Notes: generated by a model not told the origin, from the letters alone. DNA of 64,000 nucleotides from Succinispira mobilis DSM 6222 (GCF_000384135.1 NZ_KB913028.1:1821298-1885297), one strand, 5' to 3'; shown: positions 17,940 to 27,472, counted from the first letter of the stretch. Numbers and translations: made by a program.

Positions 17940-18737
17940 TTAGCTATTTTTCGCAAGTGTCAAATTTCTATACCAGCCTTTTAACTGGGCGCGAAACAGT
18001 CTACTTTGAAAGCCACGCACTGGATCTTCATACTTAAACATATTAACGCGGTAATAGTAGTATTGCGGCGAATTGTAAACATTAACTCCATCTAAGCCAG
18101 TTACCGCACCTGTGTAACCAATTTTTTCTAGAATTTTGCCAATCTTATCATTATAACTCCCATTTGGATAAGCCAAATATTTAACAGTTTTTAAAGTAAG
18201 ATATTCTAAGTATTGCTTTGAAATTACCAGTTCTTTCTCCACTTCCTCAGCGCTTAAAGTTGCTAACGGTAAATGTCGATCAGTATGCGAACCAATTTCA
18301 ATACCAGCCTTACTTAACTCTCCTACCTGCTTAGGGCTTAAATAATTAGTCGCTCCAACACTGCCAGTAACCACAAAAACAGTTGCTGGATAATTATATT
18401 TTTGCAAAATAGGTAAAGCTTTAGTTAAATTATTTTCATAACCATCATCAAAGGTAATAACAATATATTTTTCTTCACCTAATTTTCTATTATCCATCAA
18501 TTCTTGCATCTTTTCTAAAGTAATAGCCTTGTAACCATTTTGGTGTAAATATTTAAGTTGCTCATCAAAAACTTTTTCCGATACACTATATACCGAATGA
18601 TCATTATCAACTTTATGATATGCCAAAATTGGGACACTATTTTTTTTATAATCCTCAAAACTCCAATAAGCTACAGCTACAGCTACTAAGCTAAAAACAC
18701 TTAAATATATAACTATCTTTTTTATTTTTACTAACAC
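17940..18737 (-). CDS. Polysaccharide deacetylase family protein, membrane-anchored
   Basis: 265 aa. An N-terminal signal anchor (residues ~8-27) is followed by a NodB-type carbohydrate esterase 4 domain. The catalytic TFDDGYE is at 95-101 (Asp97/98) and the metal ligands are in GSHTDRHLPL (His151, His155). It probably removes N-acetyl or O-acetyl groups from peptidoglycan or surface polysaccharide outside the cytoplasmic membrane. Its start overlaps the whiA stop by one base, making it the last gene of rapZ-yvcK-whiA-pda. The substrate is not predictable from sequence. Confidence 0.87.
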   Translation of the reverse strand: MLVKIKKIVIYLSVFSLVAVAVAYWSFEDYKKNSVPILAYHKVDNDHSVYSVSEKVFDEQLKYLHQNGYKAITLEKMQELMDNRKLGEEKYIVITFDDGYENNLTKALPILQKYNYPATVFVVTGSVGATNYLSPKQVGELSKAGIEIGSHTDRHLPLATLSAEEVEKELVISKQYLEYLTLKTVKYLAYPNGSYNDKIGKILEKIGYTGAVTGLDGVNVYNSPQYYYYRVNMFKYEDPVRGFQSRLFRAQLKGWYRNLTLAKNS

Positions 18738-19672
18738 TACTTTCTCTCCATTCCTAGTTCAATTGCTAATCTTTCTATTTTCTTCAAACGATGATTAAGA
18801 CCCGATTTTGAAATATTACTATCATTTAATTCAACCAATTCGCTTAAAGTACTATCTGGATATGCCAATCTCAATTCTGCGGCTTCTCTCAAGGCTACTG
18901 TAAGTTCGCACCAATATTGTTCTTTACTTTTCAAAAAATTAATGCTCTCTACTTGCCGCAATGCCGCTTGTACAGTTTTATCAAGATTTGCAGTCTCACA
19001 GTTAACTAATCGATTAACTTGATTACGCATTTGTTTCACAACTCGTACATTTTCAAACTTCAGCAACGCATTATGAGCCCCTATCACTGAAAGAAAATTA
19101 ATAATATAGTCCCCGCCTTTTAAATAAATTATATATTCATTTTTCCGATCTGTTAGCTTCACAGGCAAATCAAAATATTTCATAACACGCAAAATAGTAT
19201 CAGCAAAGTTTTTATTCGAAGTTATTATTTCTAAGTGGTAATCACCTTCTGGTTTATTTACAGAACCACTTGCCATAAATACACCCCGTAAAAAACAACG
19301 TCTACAGCAAGGGCTAAGCAGCAAGTCGTTTTCTAAACGGCCATCGTCGCCCGGTAATAGTCTTAAGCTATTAACAACCGGCAAGACCTCTGCCGCAGGC
19401 AAAATCCGCACTTGATAGCGATTATTTTTTTTTAGGCGGCGCGATCTAGTAACTACAACTTCTGTGCTAACTTTAAATTGTTGTTTCAGAAGTTTTAAGA
19501 CTTGGCGTGCTAAAGCTGCATTTTCAGTAATAAAATTAATTCCAAAATTGCCACGTCGAATAACTAAATCCCCATTCATTCTTAATACTGCCGATAATTG
19601 CGCTAGCATACAACAGTTTTTCTCTATTTCAATCCTAGTTAACTCTGCTTTTACTTCTGCTGAAAAACTCAT
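18737..19672 (-). CDS. whiA: DNA-binding protein WhiA
   Basis: 311 aa. The opening MSFSAEVKAELTRIE is characteristic of WhiA. The N-terminal two-thirds is a degenerate LAGLIDADG-like homing-endonuclease fold (FLRGVFMASGSVNKPEGDYHLEI), and the C-terminus has a helix-turn-helix (STLSELVELNDSNISKSGLNHRLKK). It regulates or modulates cell division and chromosome segregation in Gram-positives. It overlaps yvcK by 4 nt in the conserved rapZ-yvcK-whiA cluster. Confidence 0.95.
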   Translation of the reverse strand: MSFSAEVKAELTRIEIEKNCCMLAQLSAVLRMNGDLVIRRGNFGINFITENAALARQVLKLLKQQFKVSTEVVVTRSRRLKKNNRYQVRILPAAEVLPVVNSLRLLPGDDGRLENDLLLSPCCRRCFLRGVFMASGSVNKPEGDYHLEIITSNKNFADTILRVMKYFDLPVKLTDRKNEYIIYLKGGDYIINFLSVIGAHNALLKFENVRVVKQMRNQVNRLVNCETANLDKTVQAALRQVESINFLKSKEQYWCELTVALREAAELRLAYPDSTLSELVELNDSNISKSGLNHRLKKIERLAIELGMERK

Positions 19673-21048
19673 GTCTGCTCCTTATTTTTACTGCCTAAAT
19701 TCTTAATAATATTTTTTATAAAATAATACTCAAAAATATTAAAAATTGAATTTGATAAATGCAAATTATAAATTAATCTAATTAGAGTCCTCGCTAACCG
19801 ATTAGAATTATGCCTTATCAGATTATCTTGACTAATTAAATTAGCAGGTACTACCTTAATTCCCAATTCGATAATTTTATCACTATCGTTTAAAACTGGG
19901 TAAGCACCTTGCGTAGCATATTTTTCTAAAAGTTCAGGATTAATATCTAATTGATTATTTAAAATAACATAATCTAAAAATTTAACACCATCTATATATT
20001 CTAAAAGTTTTTGAACATGTGCAAAAGCACTAAACCCATCCGTCTCTCCTGGTTGGGTCATTACATTACAAATATATATTTTTACAGCGGCTGATTTAAG
20101 TAACGCCTGCTTTATTTCTGGAATCAATAAGTTGGAAATAACACTAGTATACAAGCTACCCGGGCCTAAAATTATAACATCTGCTTCTTCGATAGCTTTT
20201 AGAGCGGAACTTGTTGCTTGCGGTGTTTCCGGCAAAATTTCCAAGCGTGCAATTTTCCCAGCTGCTTGCGAAATACTACTTTCGCCTCTTACACGTTTAC
20301 CATCATGCATTTCTGCTACTAGTTCTACTGGTTGAACACTTGAAGGAATAACGCGCCCCCTAACTTTTAAAATTTCACTAGTTGCACTAAGCGCGCCTTC
20401 CATGTCTCCAACAATATCATGCATAGCGGTAATAAATAAATTGCCAAAATTATGCCCCGCTAATTGATTCTCACCTTTAAAACGATATTGCATAAGCTTT
20501 TCCATCAAAGGTTCTGTATCCGCTAAAGCAATCAAGCAATTGCGACAGTCTCCCGGCGGTATAATCCCAAATTCTTGTCTTAATCGCCCCGAAGATCCCC
20601 CATCATCGGCACTAGTTACCACAGCCGTACAATTATTGGTAATCTGTTTAATACCTCTAAGCAAAACTGAAAGACCTGTTCCACCGCCAATCACCGTAAT
20701 AACAGGACCGCGAGCCAAACGTTTCTTGGAAAAAATTTTTTCTAACAAATGGTTATTATTTTCGGGTGCAATAGCCTCTAAAATAGAGTGGATACTTTTT
20801 CTAGTCGCTAAAACCATTAGGAAAATTCCTATAATTAGCAAAAGAATTCCTACGGATAGCGAGATAACATTATAATTAGTAGCTGAAGAGAAGTACGTCA
20901 ATTCCGATAAAATTTTCTCTACAACGTGAATAAACTTATACTTAAACAACAACGCAATTCCTAAAGCTGCTATGATAACTCCAGTAGTAAATAAGAATAG
21001 CCACCTTTTTATATCCATACCTGGATATAACCACTTTATCCAACGCAC
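19669..21048 (-). CDS. YvcK/CofD-family gluconeogenesis factor with N-terminal membrane segments
   Basis: 459 aa, about 130 residues longer than the soluble B. subtilis YvcK. Residues ~17-37 and ~58-85 are hydrophobic, so the protein is probably anchored in the inner membrane with a cytoplasmic CofD-like domain beginning PVITVIGGGTGLSVLLRGIK. Other family motifs are TSADDGGSSGRLRQEFG, PPGDCRNCLIALAD, and ILGPGSLYTSVISNLL. YvcK is a UDP-sugar-binding regulator of cell-wall/carbon metabolism needed for growth on gluconeogenic carbon. It lies 31 nt downstream of rapZ and overlaps whiA. Confidence 0.93.
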   Translation of the reverse strand: MRWIKWLYPGMDIKRWLFLFTTGVIIAALGIALLFKYKFIHVVEKILSELTYFSSATNYNVISLSVGILLLIIGIFLMVLATRKSIHSILEAIAPENNNHLLEKIFSKKRLARGPVITVIGGGTGLSVLLRGIKQITNNCTAVVTSADDGGSSGRLRQEFGIIPPGDCRNCLIALADTEPLMEKLMQYRFKGENQLAGHNFGNLFITAMHDIVGDMEGALSATSEILKVRGRVIPSSVQPVELVAEMHDGKRVRGESSISQAAGKIARLEILPETPQATSSALKAIEEADVIILGPGSLYTSVISNLLIPEIKQALLKSAAVKIYICNVMTQPGETDGFSAFAHVQKLLEYIDGVKFLDYVILNNQLDINPELLEKYATQGAYPVLNDSDKIIELGIKVVPANLISQDNLIRHNSNRLARTLIRLIYNLHLSNSIFNIFEYYFIKNIIKNLGSKNKEQT

Positions 21049-21079
21049 AACTAGCCTCCTAATCTACTTAATTACACTC

Positions 21080-21952
21080 TTATTTCTTTTTATCAATATC
21101 GCGATGGATAGCCATAGTCACACATTCATGTTTTTTACAACTCTCTTCCAAATAATTTGCTAAATAAACAGAACGATGCATTCCCCCTGTACAACCAATA
21201 GCAATAATTAATTGACTTTTCCCCTCTTTTTTATATTGTGGGATCAAAAAATCAATAAAATCAACCAATCTATTTTGGAAATTTTTAGTAATTTCAAAAC
21301 TACTTATGTAATCTACAACTTCCTGTTCATTTCCTGTTTTTTTCTTAAGTTCCGGCTCATAATAAGGATTAGGTAAAAATCTAACATCAAAAACTAAATC
21401 AGCCTCAATCGGCAATCCATATTTAAAGCCAAAAGAAATTATATTAATACTCATGCCGCTGGTATCTCCATAACGAGTATACAGCTCCACAATTTTTTTA
21501 CGCAGTGTAGCTGGCAACATATTTGAAGTATCAATTATAATAGTCGCTTGACTCCGAACACATTCTAAACTATTCCGTTCTAAAGCAATTCCTTCACTTA
21601 ACAAGCCTGATTTAGCCATTGGATGTCTTCTTCTTGTCTCTTTATAGCGTCGAATTAAAGCATCATTGCTCGCCTCTAAAAAAAGTAATTCATAGTTTTT
21701 TCCTTTTAATTTTAGTTCACTCAAAATGCTATTAAAATTTCGGAAAAATTCCCCCCCACGACTATCAACCACCACAGCAATATTTTGAATACTGTTCGTA
21801 GTCAAAGCGCATAAATCAGCAAATTTAGGAATTAGTGCGGGCGGTAAGTTATCGACACAAAAAAAGCCAATATCCTCTAACGCATGCATCACTTGTGATT
21901 TACCAGCCCCCGACATACCGGTAATAATCAAAAACCTACTACTACTGTTCAT
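21080..21952 (-). CDS. rapZ: RNase adapter protein RapZ
   Basis: 290 aa. The N-terminal kinase-like domain has Walker A GMSGAGKSQVMHALED (~12-27). The C-terminal domain ends with the conserved IAIGCTGGMHRSVYLAN. In E. coli RapZ steers decay of glmZ RNA and senses glucosamine-6-phosphate; in Firmicutes (YvcJ) the role is less defined. It is the first gene of the rapZ-yvcK-whiA-deacetylase operon, with a 109-bp gap from the GerMN gene. Confidence 0.95.
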   Translation of the reverse strand: MNSSSRFLIITGMSGAGKSQVMHALEDIGFFCVDNLPPALIPKFADLCALTTNSIQNIAVVVDSRGGEFFRNFNSILSELKLKGKNYELLFLEASNDALIRRYKETRRRHPMAKSGLLSEGIALERNSLECVRSQATIIIDTSNMLPATLRKKIVELYTRYGDTSGMSINIISFGFKYGLPIEADLVFDVRFLPNPYYEPELKKKTGNEQEVVDYISSFEITKNFQNRLVDFIDFLIPQYKKEGKSQLIIAIGCTGGMHRSVYLANYLEESCKKHECVTMAIHRDIDKKK

Positions 21953-22061
21953 AACTCCACAACCTTTTTACATTTTAAATAATTAAGCCAATCCGTAACT
22001 CAATGCTCTGGTTTGATAAAAGCCAATTTAAAGAAAACCTTCCCTAAATCAGCTTTTAGTT

Positions 22062-22592
22062 TTACTTATGTAATAAATTTTCATTGCGTTTTAGAGGTTC
22101 TGTCAAATCTAAGTGTCCAGTCAAAGTTTCAATTGGTTTTCCTTCTACTAAAATTTTAACTGCCTTAATTTCTTGATTTTCCGTCAAAGTATTTACAATT
22201 GACCCAATAAACAATTGCTCAAATAATGACCCACCCTTAATTTTTTTCAATTCTTCATTGAAATTCACTACCGCTATACCATTTTCTTGAACCACAAAAC
22301 TTAGTAATTTAATAGTCGAATTTGCTATAGGATTAAAATAGTTCTTATCACTAGGCAATTCTAACAAAGCCAATAAGGCTGTCTTTGCGGCTGTTTCTTC
22401 TTTTTTGCGAGTTACTTGCACTCTAGTTAAATGGTCCCCATCTACATGCATTCTTTGGATAGTAACCTTCACCTCTTGAACAATCTGCTCTTTTTTACCA
22501 ATTTCTGGCTTCGGTTGTTTATCCGTAGTTTTACTGCAACCCATGCTAAAAAAAAGTACTACTATTATTAGAAAAACACCAAATTTTCTCAC
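22062..22592 (-). CDS. GerMN-domain lipoprotein
   Basis: 176 aa from GTG 22592, which abuts the amidase stop. The signal peptide ends in the lipobox FFSMGC (Cys19), so this is a lipid-anchored envelope protein. One GerMN domain (about residues 60-165) contains the typical NGIAVVNFNEELKKIKGGSLFEQL and VKILVEGKPIETLTGHLDLTEPL. GerMN proteins are linked to peptidoglycan metabolism and spore germination, and a neighbouring amidase fits a cell-wall role. Exact activity is unknown. Confidence 0.87.
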   Translation of the reverse strand: MRKFGVFLIIVVLFFSMGCSKTTDKQPKPEIGKKEQIVQEVKVTIQRMHVDGDHLTRVQVTRKKEETAAKTALLALLELPSDKNYFNPIANSTIKLLSFVVQENGIAVVNFNEELKKIKGGSLFEQLFIGSIVNTLTENQEIKAVKILVEGKPIETLTGHLDLTEPLKRNENLLHK

Positions 22593-23663
22593 CTATTGAC
22601 CACCTCCACTAGCAATGGTTTTAAAGTAATCTTCAATTCCAATACTTATACCTGTTGCCAGTTTATTTTGGAACCAATTACTAGTTAAAAGTTTTTCTTC
22701 TCGTTCATTACTAATAAAGGCTAACTCCAACAACACTGCAGGCATCTTGCTCCGCTTCGTAACATAAAACCCAGCCTGCCGTGTACCTAAATTATCTAAA
22801 TTACTATATTCTACTAAACGATCTTGAATAGATTTTGCCAAAACCGTATCTAATTCACTCTTCGGCGAATAATAAGTAGAGGTTCCACCTACACTCCGAT
22901 TTATTGAAGCGTTAATATGAACACTTACGAAAATATCCGCATTACTGTTTTCACCAACTTGAACTCGCGCTTGTAATTCTTGAGCGTCAGTTGCGTTTTT
23001 GCCAAACACATCCACATCTGATACCCTAGTCAAGCGGACATTAGCACCTTTTTGTTGTAATAACAGCGCTAATTTTTTACTGATTGCCAGTGTTATATCT
23101 TTTTCCATAATTTTATTAGGACCTATTGCCCCAGGATCACTACCACCATGTCCAGGGTCAATAACAATCGTTTTCCCATTTAAACCAAAGTTTTTCAATA
23201 AACTAATTTTCTTAGTTGTTGGCAAAACATTGCTCGTATTAGGTCGTTTATCAAATACGTCAATAACAACACGATCCGGTCTGCCTGTTATAGGATCTTT
23301 GCGCAAAACAAACACATTAACATCTTCTTGAGTTTTTCTTTTATCTAATTGCATAGTTAACAATGTGCCATCTATTCCCACTTGATTAGAAATCAATTTA
23401 CTTACATTATTGTTCTTAACAGGAATTAAGCCGCTATGCTTTCCTGGCGTAGCATTTTTGATACTTATTTTCAGTTCATTCCCCTTAAAAATATTACTAA
23501 CTGTGGCTGGCCCACTTAAATCAACTACTATTCTCGTCGCGCGGCTGTTCACTTTATCATCAACATGTACCGACCAGCGAATATTGGTTATTTCTCCTGC
23601 AAACACAGTGCTTGTTAAACTTATCAGCAAGATTGTTAAAATCATTGCAATTTTCTTCCACAA
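22593..23663 (-). CDS. N-acetylmuramoyl-L-alanine amidase, AMIN plus Amidase_3
   Basis: 356 aa with a signal peptide (1-22). The AMIN peptidoglycan-targeting domain spans about 28-140 (RATRIVVDLSGPATVS). The catalytic Amidase_3 domain starts KTIVIDPGHGGSDPGAIGPN (Zn ligands His and the following Glu in IMEKDITL), with VSVHINAS and the C-terminal catalytic Glu in VLLELAFISN. It cleaves the bond between MurNAc and the stem peptide in the periplasm, as in AmiC-like cell-separation enzymes. It is co-transcribed with the GerMN lipoprotein. Confidence 0.93.
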   Translation of the reverse strand: MWKKIAMILTILLISLTSTVFAGEITNIRWSVHVDDKVNSRATRIVVDLSGPATVSNIFKGNELKISIKNATPGKHSGLIPVKNNNVSKLISNQVGIDGTLLTMQLDKRKTQEDVNVFVLRKDPITGRPDRVVIDVFDKRPNTSNVLPTTKKISLLKNFGLNGKTIVIDPGHGGSDPGAIGPNKIMEKDITLAISKKLALLLQQKGANVRLTRVSDVDVFGKNATDAQELQARVQVGENSNADIFVSVHINASINRSVGGTSTYYSPKSELDTVLAKSIQDRLVEYSNLDNLGTRQAGFYVTKRSKMPAVLLELAFISNEREEKLLTSNWFQNKLATGISIGIEDYFKTIASGGGQ

Positions 23664-23719
23664 AATAATTATCCCCCCCTAGGCTCGGCTTTTTAACTAC
23701 TAGCAATACCCTGTCTGCT

Positions 23720-23941
23720 TTAGTTATTTCCAGTTGTTAGTTCTTGCAACAACTGTGCTACTTCTTGTTCGCGCTTTTGTCTTTCTAAACTATCATTTTC
23801 AATATTTATCGCTAATACATCGCCCTCTTTAAGCTCCGCTGGCAATAGTTCAAGGGGAAAGTTCAAGGCAAGTTCTGGTTGATCGGACAATAAAACAACT
23901 TTTTGTTCTTGAATTTGATCCACAGTTAAAAAATATTTCAT
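23720..23941 (-). CDS. DUF3006-domain protein
   Basis: 73 aa from ATG 23941, placed by AGAGGTAAGCTT; a longer reading would overlap the upstream gene. It is a small beta-rich N-terminus (KYFLTVDQIQEQKVVLLS, LPAELKEGDVLAINI) plus a charged C-terminal helix. DUF3006 genes commonly sit beside ComEC-like metallo-hydrolases, as here (4-nt gap), but have no known function. Confidence 0.8.
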   Translation of the reverse strand: MKYFLTVDQIQEQKVVLLSDQPELALNFPLELLPAELKEGDVLAINIENDSLERQKREQEVAQLLQELTTGNN

Positions 23942-23945
23942 AAGC

Positions 23946-24815
23946 TTACCTCTCTGTCTTAATATTGTATCCTGTCCCAGCTGAAGTAATGCAAATATCA
24001 CCTTTATCGGCAGTTAAATACATACTTTGTTTTCTCGCTTTATATCTTGATACAACTTCTGGGTGCGGATGTTTATATTCATTTTCTTTAGCGGCGCTGA
24101 CTACTGCATCCTTCGCGTTTACTACTTCCAAAAACTCTTTACTAGAAGAGGTGCGACTACCATGATGTGGCACTTTTAAAATATCACTTTTTAACTTCTC
24201 TGCCTGTTTCTCCAGCAAAAATTTTTCTACTTCTTTTTCAATATCACCGGTAAACAACATTTTTAAATTGGGAGTTACCAACCTAAAAACAATACTATTA
24301 TTATTCATATTTTCGCGTAACTCAGGCGCTGAATTTATTAAAGGTGTCAAAAACTCTAACTTTAAACTGTCATCAATTACTAGAGTTTGTCCTTCCTTGG
24401 GAACACTAAATTTTATTTTTTTATTCTTAGCTTGTTTTAAATAATTAGCATATAATTTACTACTACTTTTAGCACCACTATCATATATTTCTTTAACTGT
24501 AAAGTTTTCTAAAACAGCCTGTATCCCACCAATATGATCTTCATGCGGATGTGTAGCAATCAATAAGTCAATGGTATTTACCTGATATTTCTTTAATTTT
24601 TCCACCAGCTTAGCTCGCTGCTCAATTTTCCCTGTATCTACTAAAATGTTTTTCTCTTGAGTTTTAATCAAGATACTATCTCCTTGACCAATATCTAACA
24701 TAATAACTTGTACTTGTGGAACACTTGCCGTCAATTTAGGTTTGGGACTAAAGCACCCCCACAGTGAAAAACTTAATAATACTGTTAAAATTAACAGCAA
24801 TAGTTTTTTGTTCAT
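23946..24815 (-). CDS. ComEC/Rec2-like metallo-beta-lactamase-fold lipoprotein
   Basis: 289 aa. A signal peptide with lipobox SLWGC (Cys21) is followed by a secreted MBL domain. Motifs are VIMLDIGQGDSILIKT, the metal site ATHPHEDHIGG, LFTGDIEKE, and VPHHGSRTSSSKEFL. It resembles the extracytoplasmic nuclease-like domain of ComEC but lacks the membrane channel. Stand-alone forms are probable phosphodiesterases/nucleases in the envelope. It pairs with the DUF3006 gene. Confidence 0.87.
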   Translation of the reverse strand: MNKKLLLLILTVLLSFSLWGCFSPKPKLTASVPQVQVIMLDIGQGDSILIKTQEKNILVDTGKIEQRAKLVEKLKKYQVNTIDLLIATHPHEDHIGGIQAVLENFTVKEIYDSGAKSSSKLYANYLKQAKNKKIKFSVPKEGQTLVIDDSLKLEFLTPLINSAPELRENMNNNSIVFRLVTPNLKMLFTGDIEKEVEKFLLEKQAEKLKSDILKVPHHGSRTSSSKEFLEVVNAKDAVVSAAKENEYKHPHPEVVSRYKARKQSMYLTADKGDICITSAGTGYNIKTER

Positions 24816-24880
24816 AAATTTTATTCCTTTTCTAATACTAACGCTATGTAAATAATTCTAAATTAAAACTAGTATCTTGC

Positions 24881-24915
24881 TTGGTAGGCAGGTGAGCCTT
24901 TTCTAAACCTACCAA
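24881..24915. repeat. Inverted repeat between nnr and the ComEC-like gene
   Basis: TTGGTAGG and CCTACCAA arms 19 nt apart, directly after the nnr stop in the direction of transcription. There is no T tract on either side, so it is not a classic terminator. It may protect an mRNA end or mark processing. Confidence 0.5.
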
Positions 24916-24926
24916 AACCACTATTC

Positions 24927-26468
24927 TTAATCACTTGCTAACTTATATAAAGTTTTAGGAATATATTTAATTAAATCTGAAGCCACTACCCCTTGGGAAA
25001 ACTGCTCTTGTTGCTCAATAAGTCTAGCCGCTTGCGTATGCAGATAGACAGCGGACACGCTTGCTCGTTCAGCATCTAAGCCTTGTGCTAATAAACTCGC
25101 AATCATTCCCGCCAAAACATCTCCCATTCCAGCAGTTGCCATAGCTGGAACTGGTTGATTATTAACATATACATAGCCGGTTGGTGTCGCGACTACCGTA
25201 ACACTACCTTTAAGAACTATTGTAATTTTCCATTGTTGCGCATATTGACGCGCATATTCTAATTTATTAGTTTCAATTTCAAAACCGCTCACATTAATCA
25301 TCCGAGAAAATTCTCCTGTATGTGGAGTTATAACCACTTCATTAGGATATTGTTTTAGAAGCTCTAGATGATTACCAACTACGTTTAGAGCATCAGCATC
25401 TAAAACCAAGGGTACTTTTAATTTTTCCAGAATATAAGGAATAAATTCCCGCGTGGTTTTGTTATTGCCTAATCCCGGCCCAACCAAAACCGCCTTTGAA
25501 TTATTCGCACTATGCAAGAATTTTTGCAAGGCTGTTTCTACTGGTTCATCCGCAATGGCATAAACCATCGCTTCAGTAAGTTTAGTTGCAACGGGTACAT
25601 ATACGCTTTCAGGTGTGAATAAATCTACAATTCCTGCGCCAGTTCTCAGACAAGCTTCAGTCGCCAAAACACTTGCACCTAAAGTATGCATGTTTCCTGC
25701 TAGTATTGAAGCTTTACCAACTTGGTATTTATGCGCATGCCTGTTTCTCTCTGGCAAATATTTTTTTACTAATTGTCTGGTAATTAATTCTTGTTGAGCA
25801 TATTGCTCCAGTAAACAGTTAGGAATATTGGTAGCAATAATCTTTAAAATTCCCACATTTTGGCAAGTAGGTGCTAAAAAAACTCCCATTTTCGGCAAAC
25901 AAATACTTAAAGTCATACTTGCCTTGACAGCAATAGTTGGAATTTCACCTGTATCTGCGTAACTACCACTTGGCAAATCAATCGCAATTTTAGGAATGTC
26001 TATTTCATTCATTATTGTTATCGCCCGCTCATAAACATCAGTTAATCTACCTACAAAGCCAATTCCTAAAACAGCATCCACAATCACATCACATAACCGC
26101 AAATTTATCGAAAACCGATCCCAAGTATTTTCTGTATTAAAATAACTAATATCCAAATCCAAAGCTTTTAGAACTTCTAAGCTGCCTAGAGCAACTTCGT
26201 TTAAGTCCTTTACCGCATCTAACAAAAATATTTTTACCTTAAATTCCCAACTAGCTAGATATCTAGCTGCCACAAAAGCATCTGCTGCATTATTACCCTT
26301 GCCCGCCACAATACAAATTTTCTTGCCCGCTCTAGCCAAGCTAAATTGTTTAATTTCCAAAGCCAATTGATAACCAACTTGTTCAACAATGGCTACTACT
26401 GGTAAAAAAAACTCTTTTTGTGCTCTCTTATCAATTTCATACATCTGCGCTTTGTTTACAATCTTCAT
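24927..26468 (-). CDS. nnr: Bifunctional NAD(P)H-hydrate epimerase / ADP-dependent dehydratase
   Basis: 513 aa metabolite-repair enzyme. N-terminal YjeF/NnrE epimerase (~1-215): ICIVAGKGNNAADAFVAARYL, AIDLPSGSYADTG. C-terminal NnrD ribokinase-fold dehydratase: GKASILAGNMHTLGAS, VGPGLGNN, DADALNVVG, VITPHTGEFSRM, AGMGDVLAGMIASLLAQG. It reconverts hydrated NADH/NADPH to the normal cofactors. It is 4 nt after acpS in the same operon, a conserved Firmicutes pairing. Confidence 0.94.
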   Translation of the reverse strand: MKIVNKAQMYEIDKRAQKEFFLPVVAIVEQVGYQLALEIKQFSLARAGKKICIVAGKGNNAADAFVAARYLASWEFKVKIFLLDAVKDLNEVALGSLEVLKALDLDISYFNTENTWDRFSINLRLCDVIVDAVLGIGFVGRLTDVYERAITIMNEIDIPKIAIDLPSGSYADTGEIPTIAVKASMTLSICLPKMGVFLAPTCQNVGILKIIATNIPNCLLEQYAQQELITRQLVKKYLPERNRHAHKYQVGKASILAGNMHTLGASVLATEACLRTGAGIVDLFTPESVYVPVATKLTEAMVYAIADEPVETALQKFLHSANNSKAVLVGPGLGNNKTTREFIPYILEKLKVPLVLDADALNVVGNHLELLKQYPNEVVITPHTGEFSRMINVSGFEIETNKLEYARQYAQQWKITIVLKGSVTVVATPTGYVYVNNQPVPAMATAGMGDVLAGMIASLLAQGLDAERASVSAVYLHTQAARLIEQQEQFSQGVVASDLIKYIPKTLYKLASD

Positions 26469-26472
26469 ATTT

Positions 26473-26844
26473 TCACCCCTCTAAAATCACTTGAGCCATT
26501 GCATATTCTGCTGTATGACTAAGACTCAGGTGAATATTTTCAATTTTTCGTTCCTCGATTATTTCACGAAAAAGGCCCCCTAAAACCAAAGTTGGTTTTC
26601 CTTGCAAATCATTAACAACCTCAATATCGGTTAATTTACCCGCAACAAACCCTGTACCCAAGGCTTTTACAAAAGCCTCTTTTGCCGCAAAACGCGCTGC
26701 ATAAGAATACGCTGCTTGTCTATTCTTACTTATACAATATTCCTGTTCACTTGTGCTAAAAACACGTCTTACAAAGTTTTCTTTGAGAATCGCTTTTTGC
26801 ATTCGTTCTATTTTTACAATATCAATTCCAGTTCCTTTTATCAT
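26473..26844 (-). CDS. acpS: Holo-[acyl-carrier-protein] synthase
   Basis: 123 aa, normal length. It transfers the 4-phosphopantetheine arm from CoA to acyl carrier protein. Motifs are GTGIDIVKIERM (Mg-binding Asp) and FAAKEAFVKALGTGF, with a C-terminal SLSHTAEYAMAQVIL. ATG 26844 starts the acpS-nnr transcript. Confidence 0.94.
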   Translation of the reverse strand: MIKGTGIDIVKIERMQKAILKENFVRRVFSTSEQEYCISKNRQAAYSYAARFAAKEAFVKALGTGFVAGKLTDIEVVNDLQGKPTLVLGGLFREIIEERKIENIHLSLSHTAEYAMAQVILEG

Positions 26845-26932
26845 AAATATCTACCCACTAAATACATTATTTTACAAGATAAATAATACCATAAATGCCC
26901 AACTTTAGCAAAAATTATTAAGCAAGAAAGCG

Positions 26933-26968
26933 AAAAAAAGGGACTACTATCTCAATAATAGTAGTCCC
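26933..26968 (-). terminator. Terminator after ferritin
   Basis: GGGACTACTAT/ATAGTAGTCCC perfect 11-bp stem followed by seven T's on the minus strand. Confidence 0.92.
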
Positions 26969-26986
26969 TGATAAAATCACTTTATT

Positions 26987-27472
26987 CTATTCGCGTTTTC
27001 CTAATTGTGCATTTAGTTGGAATAAACCTATTGGGCTATCGCCAATCAATTTTAAAGTTTCCACAATTTCTGTAAAGCTAGCTTCTTCTTCTACTTGTTC
27101 ATCGATAAACCATTGTAAATGATTTTGAGCTGCGTAATCTTTTTCCTTAACAGCTAAAGCATACATATCGTGGATTCTCTTAGTCACATACTTTTCATGT
27201 GCTAAAGATTTCTCAAAGACTTCTAGAATGCTTGCATATTCAGCTTGTGGTTGTTCGATAGCCATCAAAGTAACTGTCTGCCCACGATCTTGAACATGCC
27301 CGATTAAACGCATTGCATGCTCTCTTTCTTCTTCATATTGTTTTTTCAACCAGGAAGCGATCCCTTTAAGATTTTTCCCTTCACAATATAGGCTCATTGC
27401 ATAGTACATATAGGCAGAATAAAATTCCGCTTGGATTTGTTCATTAAAAGATTTTGCTACTTTGTCATTCAT
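26987..27472 (-). CDS. ftnA: Bacterial non-haem ferritin
   Basis: 161 aa from ATG 27472 (TGAGGTGTGTTGAAA upstream). Four-helix ferritin with di-iron ligands in EFYSAYMYYAM, EEEREHAMRLIGHV and the QWFIDEQVEEEASF helix. It oxidises and stores iron as a 24-subunit shell in the cytoplasm, detoxifying Fe2+ and peroxide. It is monocistronic with its own terminator. Gene symbol by similarity to FtnA. Confidence 0.92.
   Translation of the reverse strand: MNDKVAKSFNEQIQAEFYSAYMYYAMSLYCEGKNLKGIASWLKKQYEEEREHAMRLIGHVQDRGQTVTLMAIEQPQAEYASILEVFEKSLAHEKYVTKRIHDMYALAVKEKDYAAQNHLQWFIDEQVEEEASFTEIVETLKLIGDSPIGLFQLNAQLGKRE

Noticed and set aside
21985-22030. Shared sequence between the rapZ upstream region and leader 2 (TGAGTTxCGGATTGG)
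   Set aside because: Only about 15 nt alike, with no shared structure or frame around it; probably chance.
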